A stretch of DNA of 64,000 nt, from positions 186,001-250,000 of the forward strand of contig NZ_SHLX01000004.1 in assembly GCF_004764705.1 (NCBI RefSeq), in the 5' to 3' direction. The first letter of the stretch is position 1. The number at the start of each line of letters is the position of its first letter. Positions 9,017 to 17,068 of the stretch are shown here, in pieces. The stretch is from Paenibacillus cymbidii. GTDB lineage: Bacteria > Bacillota > Bacilli > Paenibacillales > NBRC-103111. A program made the translations under genes and the position numbers. The notes under the pieces are model-generated. The model had not been told where the DNA came from, did no database searches, and saw nothing but the letters and a program-made list of their open reading frames with translations.

Positions 9017-10954
9017 ATGTTTTACGACCTCGATGGGCAAGCGGCGCGCAAACGCCAGCTGTATCGAAAGCTGACGGATTATACGCTCCGGTATTTCGGC
9101 GTGGACGGGTTATGGATCGGAACCGACAAGGAGCCGGACTTGCGGGAGCGGTTGTGGTACGCGCTCGGTTATTTGGAAAGCGGAGATCCTTTGGCCGCTG
9201 CCGCCGCCAATCGCCTCATCGCCGCAACGGCGTTTCGGGGGTGCCACTTTGCGCCGATGGCGGCGCTGCAGCTGCTGGTCAAATTCGGCGGCAGGCTGGA
9301 GCCCGGGGCGAAGGCGGCGCTTGACGGTTATTTGGCCGGGGCGCTCGACTCTTTTACCGGGCCCGACCACGACTTTCGCGGCGCGAACGACAATTTCCCG
9401 ACGATGGGCGCGTATACGCTGCTCGTCGGCGGTGAGTTGTACGGCCGGCCCGACTTGGAGCGGAAGGGCGCGGACCGTCTCCGCCAGTTCGAAGCGCTGC
9501 TGACGCGGCGCGGGTTCGCGTCGGAGTTCAACAGCCCGACCTATACGCCGTTTCAGCTGCTGTGCATGGCGGAAATCGCGGAGTGGGCCGCGGACCCGGC
9601 CGTTCGCGGACTGGCGCTGCAGCTTGAGGAGCGGCTGTGGGCCGACATTTGGAGCCATTACCACCCGTCCACGTTCCAGACGGCCGGCCCGTATTCGCGC
9701 GCGTACGAGGTCGATTCCACGGCACATACGCATCAATCGCGCTTTGTGTTGTACGCCTTGATCGGCGAGCAATTGGCGATTCATCCGCTGAATACGCTGT
9801 TCGCCACGCCGCGCGGCAAGGAAGGCGAGCTGCTTCACCACAATTTGCCGTTCATGCAAGTCAGCACCGGCTGGCTCATGCACACGACATACCATTGCCC
9901 GGCTTATCTGGTCGCGCACGGCTTGCACAAAAAGTACCCTTACCGGGTGCAGGGGACCTACGAATACGCTTCGTCGACGGACCGCCCGCAGCCGCCGAAT
10001 CCGCTCGAATCGGACGATACTGTCGACATCCCCGCCGGGTCGGGCAACGCAACGACGTACATGACGGAAGATTACGCGCTTGGCGTCATGAGCCGCGAGT
10101 TTCGTACCGGCGTATTCACCGACTCGTTCCATCTGTTGTACCGCAGGCGGGCGCCGGTCGCAGAGCAGCGCGACATCGGCGTCGTTTACGCCAACTACAT
10201 CGTCAACGACAAGAAGCCGGGGCAAATGAACGACTACGTCGAGCTGAACTGGCGGAACTGGCAGGCGTCGGTGTTGGACGAAGGGCGTAAAATCGGCTTG
10301 CATCACGACCGGACGGCCATGCTGCTGTACAAGCCGAAGCAACTGCTGCACAAGCGGGTGACAAGCCTGAAGCTGTCGCTGCTGTTTCCCGCCCGCTACG
10401 GCTTCGTCGAGGAAGTGTGGCTCGGCGATCGCCGGCTCGACCGGCTGGAAGGCGTCAGCGATTCGCCGTGTCCGGTGTTCGTGAAAGACGGCCCGGTGTA
10501 TATGGCCTTTTTCCCGCTGCTGTTTACGGATTACGGCCGGCCGGCGGCGGTAAAAGTGGAGCGAATCAACGGCTACTTGTCCGTTTCCTTCTATAATTAT
10601 GAAGGTCCGGCTCTGGACTTCGCGCAGCGCGGCTTCCTGCTGACGGGCAACGGCTTCGTTGCTGAGGTGCGGAGCGAGTCGGAGGTGGGAAGCTTCGCGG
10701 CGTTCCGCGGCCTGTTTGGGAGCGTTCGCGTCCTGGACGAATGGGCGTATGGCAATCGTATTACGCACATGCGGCGCACGCGGTACGAACGCGACGGGCT
10801 GGAGCTGGAATGTGTGTGGAACCCGATCAGCGAAGGCATCAAGTATGCCGCCGTCAACGGACGTATCCCGGCCGAGCGGCAGTTGGCGATTACCGGCCTT
10901 GATCCGGAGCAGCTTCCGTTTATGGGCGGGGGCGATAACCAAAATAGCAAATGA
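9017..10954 (+). CDS. Large conserved protein of unknown function, possible alpha/alpha-toroid glycan enzyme
   Basis: About 645 residues. The N-terminal 350 residues are helical with aromatic and His/Asn clusters (NDNFPTMGAY, FNSPTYTPFQ, THQSRFVLYA), and the C-terminal half looks beta-rich. This layout resembles toroid polysaccharide lyases, but I cannot name a family. ATG 9017 is preferred over 9011 because AAGGAG would lie only 3-4 nt from the latter. The last residues (DNQNSK) are encoded by the first hairpin of a repeat element that runs into the stop codon, so the native C-terminus may have been replaced. It is the last gene of the sulfatase unit. Confidence 0.72.
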   Translation: MFYDLDGQAARKRQLYRKLTDYTLRYFGVDGLWIGTDKEPDLRERLWYALGYLESGDPLAAAAANRLIAATAFRGCHFAPMAALQLLVKFGGRLEPGAKAALDGYLAGALDSFTGPDHDFRGANDNFPTMGAYTLLVGGELYGRPDLERKGADRLRQFEALLTRRGFASEFNSPTYTPFQLLCMAEIAEWAADPAVRGLALQLEERLWADIWSHYHPSTFQTAGPYSRAYEVDSTAHTHQSRFVLYALIGEQLAIHPLNTLFATPRGKEGELLHHNLPFMQVSTGWLMHTTYHCPAYLVAHGLHKKYPYRVQGTYEYASSTDRPQPPNPLESDDTVDIPAGSGNATTYMTEDYALGVMSREFRTGVFTDSFHLLYRRRAPVAEQRDIGVVYANYIVNDKKPGQMNDYVELNWRNWQASVLDEGRKIGLHHDRTAMLLYKPKQLLHKRVTSLKLSLLFPARYGFVEEVWLGDRRLDRLEGVSDSPCPVFVKDGPVYMAFFPLLFTDYGRPAAVKVERINGYLSVSFYNYEGPALDFAQRGFLLTGNGFVAEVRSESEVGSFAAFRGLFGSVRVLDEWAYGNRITHMRRTRYERDGLELECVWNPISEGIKYAAVNGRIPAERQLAITGLDPEQLPFMGGGDNQNSK

Positions 10955-11132
10955 AAAATGGCTTATTGGCCTCATTTTGCCTGCCTCGTCGGAAATAGCC
11001 AGTGATTTCACTGGCTATCCCGACCCGGAAGCCTCAAAAACGACTTTTTCAAAGGAATAGCCAGTGATTTCACTGGTTATTTTGGTGAGGATACCGATTT
11101 TGGCGAAATAGGCCATAAAACATGGCCTATTT
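10942..11132 (+). repeat. Four-hairpin intergenic repeat, copy 1
   Basis: First of four related elements in the window (others at 20962, 35637, 52299). Four hairpins built on AAATAG...CTATTT arms start at 10942, 10993, about 11055 and 11106. The first overlaps the stop codon of the preceding gene; the last (arms AAATAGGCCAT / ATGGCCTATTT, loop AAAAC) is followed by a run of T residues and could also terminate transcription. Copy 1 is the most diverged in its spacers. Confidence 0.85.
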
Positions 11133-11257
11133 TTTTTGGCGCCTAATCGGAGCGTCACAAAAGCAAATTTGTTGGTTGGCGGAGGGAAGAATGCCAAGGT
11201 TGGTGCAAGGTTTCTGGTTGGCGGTGTTGAAAACGGGGCGAGGGGCGGGAGCGGAGA

Positions 11258-11409
11258 GCGGGGGTTGGTATGGAGAAGCTGAGCGCTTTCTGTAAGAAAG
11301 CGGCTTCGGAAGCATACGCTCAGCGTTCGCCTTTGTTTTCCGGATCCCCCTTGGCCTGATCGTTCGAAGAATCCGGAAAACAAGAAGCGATCGGAGTACC
11401 AACCCCCGC
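11258..11409. repeat. Structured intergenic element with 13-bp terminal inverted repeats
   Basis: A 152-bp stretch bounded by perfect inverted repeats GCGGGGGTTGGTA (11258-11270) and TACCAACCCCCGC (11397-11409). Nested inside are GCTGAGCG...CGCTCAGC enclosing a GCTTTCT-GTA-AGAAAGC hairpin, and TTGTTTTCCGGAT...ATCCGGAAAACAA. No open frame or transposase is present. It looks like a MITE remnant or a multibranched RNA; I do not recognise a known riboswitch. The rest of 11133-11589 shows nothing further that I can identify. Confidence 0.6.
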
Positions 11410-11589
11410 GCGCAGCGGGAGCCGGTTTCGCCGGATAGTTGCCGATTGTTCCCCCATTCGTGCTATTTTGCGAGTAGGGGAAAGCAATCCCGGGAATGCT
11501 AGCGATGGGCAGCAGGGGGTTGAAACAAGCGGGGTTAAGTGAGGACCGGCTTAAGGAATCCATGCCAATCGACAAAACCGGAGGTTATC

Positions 11590-11982
11590 GTGACTATGCG
11601 AATGATCAAGTATCTTCCCCTTATCGCAATCGTTGTGGTTGTTGCTTTAAGTGCCTGCGGCAACAAAAACAATAACAATTCGGCGGCCACCAACCCGCCA
11701 TCGGGCGCTCCTAACGGGGAAACCAAAGAAATTACGGTGGATGCAAAAAACTTCCAATTCACTCCTTCCGATATTCAATTGCATCCGGGCGATACGGTCA
11801 AGCTTACGCTAAAAAACTCGCAAGGGGTGCACGGATTGGAGATACCGGGCTTGAAAGTCAATATCAAGGGCGGGGAAACGGCGACTTTTACGGTGGACAA
11901 AGCAGGGAAATACGATTTTAACTGCTCGATCCAATGCGGTGCAGGCCATGACAATATGACAGGTACAATCACGGTAAAATAA
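11590..11982 (+). CDS. Lipoprotein cupredoxin with a CuA-type copper site
   Basis: About 130-residue exported electron-transfer protein. It has a signal peptide with lipobox LSAC, an Asn/Ser-rich linker and one cupredoxin domain. The copper loop reads CSIQCGAGHDNM, i.e. C-x3-C-x3-H-x2-M, plus an upstream His in GVHGLEI: the ligand set of the binuclear CuA centre of cytochrome oxidase subunit II and nitrous oxide reductase. GTG 11590 sits 5 nt after GGAGG; ATG 11596 is an alternative. It lies beside the PQQ dehydrogenase and could carry its electrons to the respiratory chain (inference). Confidence 0.9.
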   Translation: MTMRMIKYLPLIAIVVVVALSACGNKNNNNSAATNPPSGAPNGETKEITVDAKNFQFTPSDIQLHPGDTVKLTLKNSQGVHGLEIPGLKVNIKGGETATFTVDKAGKYDFNCSIQCGAGHDNMTGTITVK

Positions 11983-12019
11983 GGCTACAGCACGACGGGG
12001 GAAAATCGTGTTCGCATGG

Positions 12020-12061
12020 ACAAGCTGGCGCCTGAACACACGGGCACCAGCTTGTTGCTTT
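12020..12061. terminator. Hairpin between the cupredoxin gene and pqqA
   Basis: Arms ACAAGCTGG and CCAGCTTGT with inner GCC/GGC pairing, followed by TGCTTT. It lies between two convergent genes and probably ends transcription from the cupredoxin side, possibly from both. Confidence 0.6.
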
Positions 12062-12075
12062 ACCGTGCGGCCCCG

Positions 12076-12147
12076 TCATTTCCGATAAGCATAGGCCGTC
12101 ACTTCGGCGCATACCTCGATAATCTTGAATGTCGGCTTAACCCACAT
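12076..12147 (-). CDS. pqqA: PqqA, precursor peptide of pyrroloquinoline quinone
   Basis: A 23-residue peptide starting MWVKPTFKII and ending AYAYRK. It contains the family-defining Glu and Tyr three residues apart (EVTAY), which PqqE cross-links to build PQQ. The ATG has GGGAGGTGG about 7 nt upstream. The length fits PqqA (usually 22-29 residues), and a complete pqqBCDE set lies 3.6 kb away on the same strand. It is expressed from its own copy of the 53-bp promoter module (12183-12235) rather than as the first gene of the pqq operon, which is the common arrangement. An open frame on the opposite strand is a shadow. Confidence 0.9.
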   Translation of the reverse strand: MWVKPTFKIIEVCAEVTAYAYRK

Positions 12148-12182
12148 GGTTCCACCTCCCCTCCGCAAATTCGCCAGGCGTT

Positions 12183-12235
12183 GCTTGATTCATTGTATGT
12201 CGGCACAAGAATGTCCAAGAAGCATAAATAACGAT
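12183..12235 (-). promoter_or_regulatory. Promoter module upstream of pqqA (copy A)
   Basis: 53 bp identical at 51 positions to 18763-18815, which lies in the same orientation upstream of pqqB. Read on the minus strand it contains a TACAAT -10 hexamer (12197-12192) and TTGGAC or TTCTTG as possible -35 elements with 15- or 18-nt spacers. Predicted start of transcription is about 38 nt before the pqqA ATG. The non-optimal spacing suggests an activator or regulator binding site in the same block. Confidence 0.72.
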
Positions 12236-12354
12236 CCAGGTGGTCCCGGCCGGGGCTATTTCGTCGGCATATTCTCACTTGTCCCGAACATACAATCGGT
12301 AGAAGGAAAGCAAGAACCAAATCGGGTTGCGAAGCTGACGAGGAGGGTGTGCGA

Positions 12355-12603
12355 ATGGCGAGAAGCTTGTTGAAATCGCCTGCAAAAGGCGCGCTGATGG
12401 GAGTCACGATGACCGGCGGTTGGCTCCTTGCCGATCTGTTGCTCCCCGAGCCTTGGGGAGACGTTGTGTTGTTCGCGGCGATGGCGGTGGTGAATGTCGG
12501 GATCGGTTGGAAGCTCGGAAAGCTCTACGACGCCCAACAAGACAAGGAGACAGTCAGTGCCCCGGATACGAAAAATGCAACCCATTACGAAATGCGATCC
12601 TGA
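12355..12603 (+). CDS. Small two-segment membrane protein of unknown function
   Basis: 82 residues, with hydrophobic segments GALMGVTMTGGWLLADLLL and VVLFAAMAVVNVGIGW, then a charged tail. ATG 12355 has AGGAGGG 7 nt upstream. It is divergent from pqqA and followed by a strong terminator, so it is a single-gene unit within the PQQ island. I do not recognise the family. Confidence 0.7.
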   Translation: MARSLLKSPAKGALMGVTMTGGWLLADLLLPEPWGDVVLFAAMAVVNVGIGWKLGKLYDAQQDKETVSAPDTKNATHYEMRS

Positions 12604-12621
12604 ATGAAAAGGATGCCCTGC

Positions 12622-12664
12622 CGCCCTTTCGCTTCCTGACAGGAAGACGGGAGGGCGTTTTTTT
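12622..12664 (+). terminator. Rho-independent terminator after the small membrane protein
   Basis: Arms CGCCCT/AGGGCG with inner CTTCCT-GAC-AGGAAG, followed by seven T residues. Confidence 0.88.
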
Positions 12665-12779
12665 GTCGTTTACATAATTTGCGCAACTTAGGAAATACCA
12701 TTATTGACGAAGATGGCATGAAACTGGTTCCCCCTACGAATGACAAGTCGCACACTAACCCATCTTGGAGGTTACCGCC

Positions 12780-14507
12780 GTGAAAAAAGTCCATGCAATA
12801 AACGGAGCAACGCTTGCGTTATTATTGCTGCTCAGTGCGTGTACGGGCAACAAAAATGCTGCCTCGCCCTCGCCAACGCCGAACCAATCCGCTTCAAATT
12901 CGCCGTCTGCCGCAGCGGGCGTGACCGGCACCAGTTTTGAAAATTGGGGCTCCTACGGTTATACGCTGGCCAATAACCGCCACGTCCCGTTCAAAGAGAT
13001 TACAGCCGATAACGTCAACGATCTTGGCATGATCTGGTCTGCGGACTTGAAGTCGATTGATGCGGATGTCAAAAACGGCAATCAGTCGTATCCGGTCGTC
13101 GTGGACGGCGTCATCTACTTGACGACGGCGGGCAACCAGGTGTTCGCGTTCGACGCCGTGACCGGGAAAACGATTTGGCATTGGAAACCGTCGGCCGAGC
13201 AAGCTGCCGGCTTCGCGAAAGCGGGGATTATCGCCAATCGCGGCGTAGCGGTAGGCGAAGGCAAAGTGTTTACGCTGGCGGTCGACAATTCGCTGATTTC
13301 CTTGGATCAGAAGACGGGCAAGCTGGTGAAAATGGTCAAGCTTTCCGACTTTATCGAAGGGGTTACGATCGAAAACGGGTACTATGAGACGACCGCCCCC
13401 CAATATTACAAAGGCAATGTCTACATCGGAAGCAGCGGCAGCGATAATGGCGTTCGTGGCTTCGTCGCGGCGTTCAAAGCGAGCGATTTAACCCCGGCCT
13501 GGGATTCTCCGTTCTGGGTCGTGCCGCCGAAAGGCCAGGATTGGCTGGCGAACAGCAAGTTCCAGGGAGGCGGGGCGGTATGGGACCCCGTCGCGATCGA
13601 CGAACAAACCGACATCATGTATTTTGCGACCGGCAACCCGTCACCGGATTTCTACGGTGCCAATCGCCCGGGAGACAACCCGTACACCGACTCGGTCGTG
13701 GCCGTCAACGCGAAGACCGGCAAGCTGGTCTGGGCCAAACAGGAAATCAGCCACGACTTGTGGGACTATGACGCGGCGGCGTCCCCGATGATTATCAACG
13801 CTTCGGTGAAAGGCGCAAAGAAGAAGCTTGTCGTCCAAGGCGGCAAGTCGGGATTGTGGTTCGCCTGGGATGCCGCTACGGGGGATGTCGTGTGGGACGG
13901 GATTCCGTTTGCCAAAATCGATCATAAGGAACCGACGCCAGAAGGAGTGGTCGGGTATCCCGGCGTGCTCGGCGGGGAAAATTACGCGCCCGAAGCTTAC
14001 GATCCCGGAACGAATTATGTGTTGATTCCGGGCATCGAGTCGCCTTCCCTCTACAAATCGGCGAAGAGCGAGGAGGAGGCGAGCACACCGGATATGCCCG
14101 GCGCTGCGGCTTTCGGCACGTCGATCGGAGAGGTGCCTGACGTCAAAGGATACGGAACGATTACTGCGATCAATGTGGATACCGGCAAACAAGCTTACCA
14201 GATCAAAACGACGGATATGCAGCGCGGCGGATTGACGAGCACGGATGCCGGACTGGCGTTCTTCGGCGAGCTGGACGGCAAGATCAATGCGCTCGATATC
14301 AAGGCGGGCAAGGTGATCTGGACGTTCCAGACTTCCGGGAACAACGTACAAGCCGCTCCGTCGATCTTCAAGGTTGACGGCAAGGAGTACATCGTCTTCA
14401 CCACAGGCGGAACGAAGCCCCAAGTGCACGTGTTCGGGCTTGGCGGCAACAAGGCGCAAGGGCAGGCAGGCACGGCCGAAACGGGCGGAGGGCATGCGGC
14501 GCAGTAA
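12780..14507 (+). CDS. Lipoprotein PQQ-dependent dehydrogenase (quinoprotein)
   Basis: 575-residue eight-bladed propeller dehydrogenase, oxidising an alcohol, aldehyde or sugar outside the membrane. GTG 12780 lies 7 nt after GGAGGT. The signal peptide ends in lipobox LSAC (Cys21), anchoring the enzyme to the outer face of the membrane. Blade motifs AFDAVTGKTIWHW and AVNAKTGKLVWAK are clear. By alignment with methanol dehydrogenases, GSSGSDNGVRG puts Asp222 at the usual Glu metal ligand; Asn286 (TGNPSPD) and Asp329 are conserved; HDLWDYD adds Asp331 at the position typical of lanthanide enzymes. The vicinal Cys-Cys pair of alcohol dehydrogenases is absent (Cys21 is the only Cys). Confidence 0.92.
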   Translation: MKKVHAINGATLALLLLLSACTGNKNAASPSPTPNQSASNSPSAAAGVTGTSFENWGSYGYTLANNRHVPFKEITADNVNDLGMIWSADLKSIDADVKNGNQSYPVVVDGVIYLTTAGNQVFAFDAVTGKTIWHWKPSAEQAAGFAKAGIIANRGVAVGEGKVFTLAVDNSLISLDQKTGKLVKMVKLSDFIEGVTIENGYYETTAPQYYKGNVYIGSSGSDNGVRGFVAAFKASDLTPAWDSPFWVVPPKGQDWLANSKFQGGGAVWDPVAIDEQTDIMYFATGNPSPDFYGANRPGDNPYTDSVVAVNAKTGKLVWAKQEISHDLWDYDAAASPMIINASVKGAKKKLVVQGGKSGLWFAWDAATGDVVWDGIPFAKIDHKEPTPEGVVGYPGVLGGENYAPEAYDPGTNYVLIPGIESPSLYKSAKSEEEASTPDMPGAAAFGTSIGEVPDVKGYGTITAINVDTGKQAYQIKTTDMQRGGLTSTDAGLAFFGELDGKINALDIKAGKVIWTFQTSGNNVQAAPSIFKVDGKEYIVFTTGGTKPQVHVFGLGGNKAQGQAGTAETGGGHAAQ

Positions 14508-14522
14508 CGCGGATTCAACCTG

Positions 14523-14561
14523 GCGGTCAAAACAGGACGGATATCGTCTTGTTTTGACCGC
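14523..14561 (+). terminator. Terminator after the PQQ dehydrogenase
   Basis: 17-bp imperfect stem (GCGGTCAAAACAGGACG with its near-complement), loop GATAT, then a weak TTCATTT tail. The next gene's ribosome site starts 12 nt later, so partial read-through is possible. Confidence 0.75.
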
Positions 14562-14587
14562 TTCATTTAAGTAAAGGAGACATTTAC

Positions 14588-15712
14588 TTGAAAAAATTAA
14601 CCAAAGCTCGACTATCCGTCCTTTTTTTCGTCGCGGCAATGGCGTTGTTGCCGGCCATCTGTTCGAACGCGAATGCGCAGCCGGAAAGCCCGCAAGGCCG
14701 AATCGAACTGGAACAGGGGACATTTGCCGCCAAGTCGTGGCAAAGCGACGGCTCCCACCTCGCTCTTGCCAAAGGCAAGCTGACTTTCGGCGAACGGCCC
14801 GTCGCCAATGCCCTCCTGCAAGCAGGTCCGCAGGGAAGAAGCATCCGGACGGGGGAGGACGGCAGTTTCGAGTTGTTCGTCGACCGGAGTCTGGTCGCTT
14901 ATAAACTCGTTAAGGTAATGTCGGTTGATGGGGCAACGATCGCCGGCAACACAATCCGTCGTGAAGAGGCCGATTCCATCCTGACCGCCTCGTCCGCGAT
15001 CCGCGTTTATCATCCGATCGAGGTGACCCGGGTGGAGCCTGCCGATTCGGACGCAGGCCGGGTCAAGGTGCACGCGCGATTCAAGATCGAAGCAGGCGAC
15101 AAGATTTCCTTTTTCCGCATAGACAAATATCGGATTTCGGGCCAGGTGGCGGATGCCGACGGCAGTCCGGTGAAGGACGCGATTGTCTGGATCGACCGAG
15201 ACCTTGGAGAAGGCTTCGCCAAGTCGACTCCAACGGATCGGAATGGAAACTATGAAATGTATTACTGGCCGGAGGAAGAGGAAACGAATCTTACCGTTAT
15301 TGTCGGCACGCGCCGATACGCGCTGCCGGAGGGCAAGGTGATTAACCTTCCCCGGCATACAAGCGTGGACATTCGAATCCGTTTGCCAAAGACTGGCGAG
15401 GTGATCGACGACAAACCTCCTGCACTTGTTTGCACAACTTCGGTGGGTGCGACGTATACAGGTCTGTTGGCAGGGCTCGACGTCCCTCCCGGAACCGCAT
15501 ATTCCGTGACGATACCGGATCGGGACGGCCGGTTCGTTCTGACGGTGCCGAAGGACGAATGGGAGAAACGCCCGCTGTTTTTCGAAACCGTGCTGACGAA
15601 GTTTGTCGCGCAGGAGAAGGTGCTGAAGGCCGGGGACGAGCTGCCCGACGGTTTTGTGCAACCGGTCGATCACGACCCGAGGTTTGCCGCTGCGGCAGCG
15701 CCAGAGCATTGA
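14588..15712 (+). CDS. Exported protein with carboxypeptidase-regulatory-like beta domains
   Basis: 374 residues from a TTG start with AAAGGAG 8 nt upstream. The N-terminus is a Sec signal peptide (LSVLFFVAAMALLPAIC, cleavage after NANA). The rest is beta-rich; the segment near residues 180-235 (GQVADADGSPVKDAIVWID then DRNGNYEMYYWP) fits the transthyretin-like CarboxypepD_reg fold, and the N-terminal part contains a similar RTGEDGSFELF turn. No catalytic motif is seen. It follows the PQQ dehydrogenase closely and may be an accessory surface protein of that system; its gene ends 1 nt before the convergent pqqE. Confidence 0.7.
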   Translation: MKKLTKARLSVLFFVAAMALLPAICSNANAQPESPQGRIELEQGTFAAKSWQSDGSHLALAKGKLTFGERPVANALLQAGPQGRSIRTGEDGSFELFVDRSLVAYKLVKVMSVDGATIAGNTIRREEADSILTASSAIRVYHPIEVTRVEPADSDAGRVKVHARFKIEAGDKISFFRIDKYRISGQVADADGSPVKDAIVWIDRDLGEGFAKSTPTDRNGNYEMYYWPEEEETNLTVIVGTRRYALPEGKVINLPRHTSVDIRIRLPKTGEVIDDKPPALVCTTSVGATYTGLLAGLDVPPGTAYSVTIPDRDGRFVLTVPKDEWEKRPLFFETVLTKFVAQEKVLKAGDELPDGFVQPVDHDPRFAAAAAPEH

Positions 15713-15713
15713 G

Positions 15714-16799
15714 TCAGCGTTTGCCTCGATAAGAATAGGACGGCGAACGATCGTCGCCGGTTTCGATTGCGCCGAGCCGGTCCGTGATTGCGCTGCGGTG
15801 GGGGGACCACTTGCAAACGGGGTCCGTCGCCCGCGCATCGCCTGTAAGCAGGAACGCCTGGCAGCGGCAGCCGCCATAATCGAGCTCGCGTCGCTCGCAG
15901 CTTCTGCAGGGTTCCGGCATCCAATCATAGCCGCGAAAAGCGTTAAAAGAGGGGGAATGATGCCAAATCCAGGCAAGATCGCGTTCCTTTACGTTCTCAA
16001 ACTTCAAGCTCCGAATTTCCGCTGCAGCCGTGCAAGGCAATACCCGTCCGTCGGGAGCGACAGTGAGCGAAAGCTTGCCCCAACCGCCCATGCAGGGCTT
16101 CGGATACTCTTCATAATAATCGGGCAGGATCCACAACAGTTCGATTTGATGCCCGAACCGTTCTTGCGCCCGAACGTAGGCGGCTTCGGCTTCCAGAAGC
16201 TGCTCCTTTTGCGGCAGCAGCTGTTGGGCGTTTCGCAGCGCCCAGCCGTAGTATTGGGCATTGGCCAACTCCAGCCGCTGTGCCCCCCATTCTGCGCAAA
16301 GCGCGACGATCGCTTCGATCTGGTGAAGATTGGCCCGGTGGAGGACGACGTTCATATGTAGGGGAATTCCGCTTGCGCGGATCCGCTGCGCAGCTTGACG
16401 TTTCAGTTCGTGCGCCCGAAAGCCGGCAATCGTATCGGCAAGCTCCGCGGACGAGGCCTGCACGCTGAGCTGAATGCTGTCGATGCCCGCCTCCGCAAGC
16501 TGCCTGAGGCGCTCTTCGCTCAAGCCTACGCCGCTCGTGATGAGATTGCCATAAAGTCCCGCATCTCTGGCATGGCGGACGAGTTGTTCGAGATCCGGGC
16601 GCAGCAGCGGTTCTCCGCCGGTGAAATGAACCTGGGCGACCCCAAGGTTGCCGGCTTGTTCCAGCACATCCTGCCACAGCTGCGTCGACAGTTCGCTCTC
16701 TCTTTGGCGGAGTTCGATCGGGTTCGAACAATAGGGACAGTGAAGCGGACAACGATGCGTTACTTCCGCGGTCAAGGCATAAGGCAAATTCAGCTGCAT
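15714..16799 (-). CDS. pqqE: PqqE, radical SAM PqqA Glu-Tyr cross-linking enzyme
   Basis: 361 residues. The [4Fe-4S]-SAM motif is CPLHCPYC (Cys17, Cys21, Cys24), followed by GGEPLLRPDL. The C-terminal SPASM region holds the auxiliary-cluster cysteines (CMGGWGKLS, LPCTAA, CRSCERR, GGCRCQAF, VCKW). It forms the C-C bond between the Glu and Tyr of PqqA. The start at 16799 overlaps the end of pqqD by 10 nt; a longer open frame runs back over pqqD and is not conserved. Confidence 0.96.
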   Translation of the reverse strand: MQLNLPYALTAEVTHRCPLHCPYCSNPIELRQRESELSTQLWQDVLEQAGNLGVAQVHFTGGEPLLRPDLEQLVRHARDAGLYGNLITSGVGLSEERLRQLAEAGIDSIQLSVQASSAELADTIAGFRAHELKRQAAQRIRASGIPLHMNVVLHRANLHQIEAIVALCAEWGAQRLELANAQYYGWALRNAQQLLPQKEQLLEAEAAYVRAQERFGHQIELLWILPDYYEEYPKPCMGGWGKLSLTVAPDGRVLPCTAAAEIRSLKFENVKERDLAWIWHHSPSFNAFRGYDWMPEPCRSCERRELDYGGCRCQAFLLTGDARATDPVCKWSPHRSAITDRLGAIETGDDRSPSYSYRGKR

Positions 16800-17068
16800 G
16801 GCTCGAGCCAGCCCCTCTCCGTGGCCGATGCGATGAATTCGACAATATCGTCCCTCAGGCCGGTCTGAACGAATTGCGCCTCGAGTTCCCCGATCATGTC
16901 CGCAATCGTTCTTTGCCCGTCGCACAGCCGGAGAATCGCACCGGCAGTCTCGTTAAGCTCGACAACCCGCTCCGGCAGCAGCAATAAATCCGACTGCCGG
17001 GCTTTGTCGTACTTCATCCGCCCCGGTTTGCGCAGCCTCGGCCGATCCGACAGCGCGATGCCGCTCAT
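16790..17068 (-). CDS. pqqD: PqqD, PqqA-binding chaperone (RiPP recognition element)
   Basis: 92 residues of winged-helix RRE fold: RPRLRKPGRMKYDKARQ, then LLLPERVVELNETAGAIL and the DGQRTIADMIGEL helix, all standard for PqqD. It presents PqqA to PqqE. The ATG overlaps the pqqC stop in an ATGA junction (17065-17068), indicating translational coupling. Confidence 0.95.
   Translation of the reverse strand: MSGIALSDRPRLRKPGRMKYDKARQSDLLLLPERVVELNETAGAILRLCDGQRTIADMIGELEAQFVQTGLRDDIVEFIASATERGWLEPCS

Noticed and set aside
10942..11132. CRISPR-like array from the repeated AAATAGCC words
   Set aside because: The units are hairpins of differing sequence with unequal spacings, no unique spacers of constant length, and no cas genes are present.
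11258..11409. A known riboswitch or T-box upstream of the cupredoxin gene
   Set aside because: No T-box consensus, specifier loop or known riboswitch core was seen, and there is no terminator directly before the gene.
11015..11575. A 186-codon minus-strand open frame
   Set aside because: It reads through repeat copy 1 and the inverted-repeat element and has no family resemblance; its openness comes from the repeats.
12016..12231. A 71-codon + strand open frame
   Set aside because: It lies antisense over pqqA and its promoter module, lacks a ribosome site, and its C-terminal part derives from the duplicated promoter block.
12780..14507. Reading the quinoprotein as a classical MxaF methanol dehydrogenase
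   Set aside because: It lacks the vicinal cysteines and mxa partner genes, and it is a lipoprotein.
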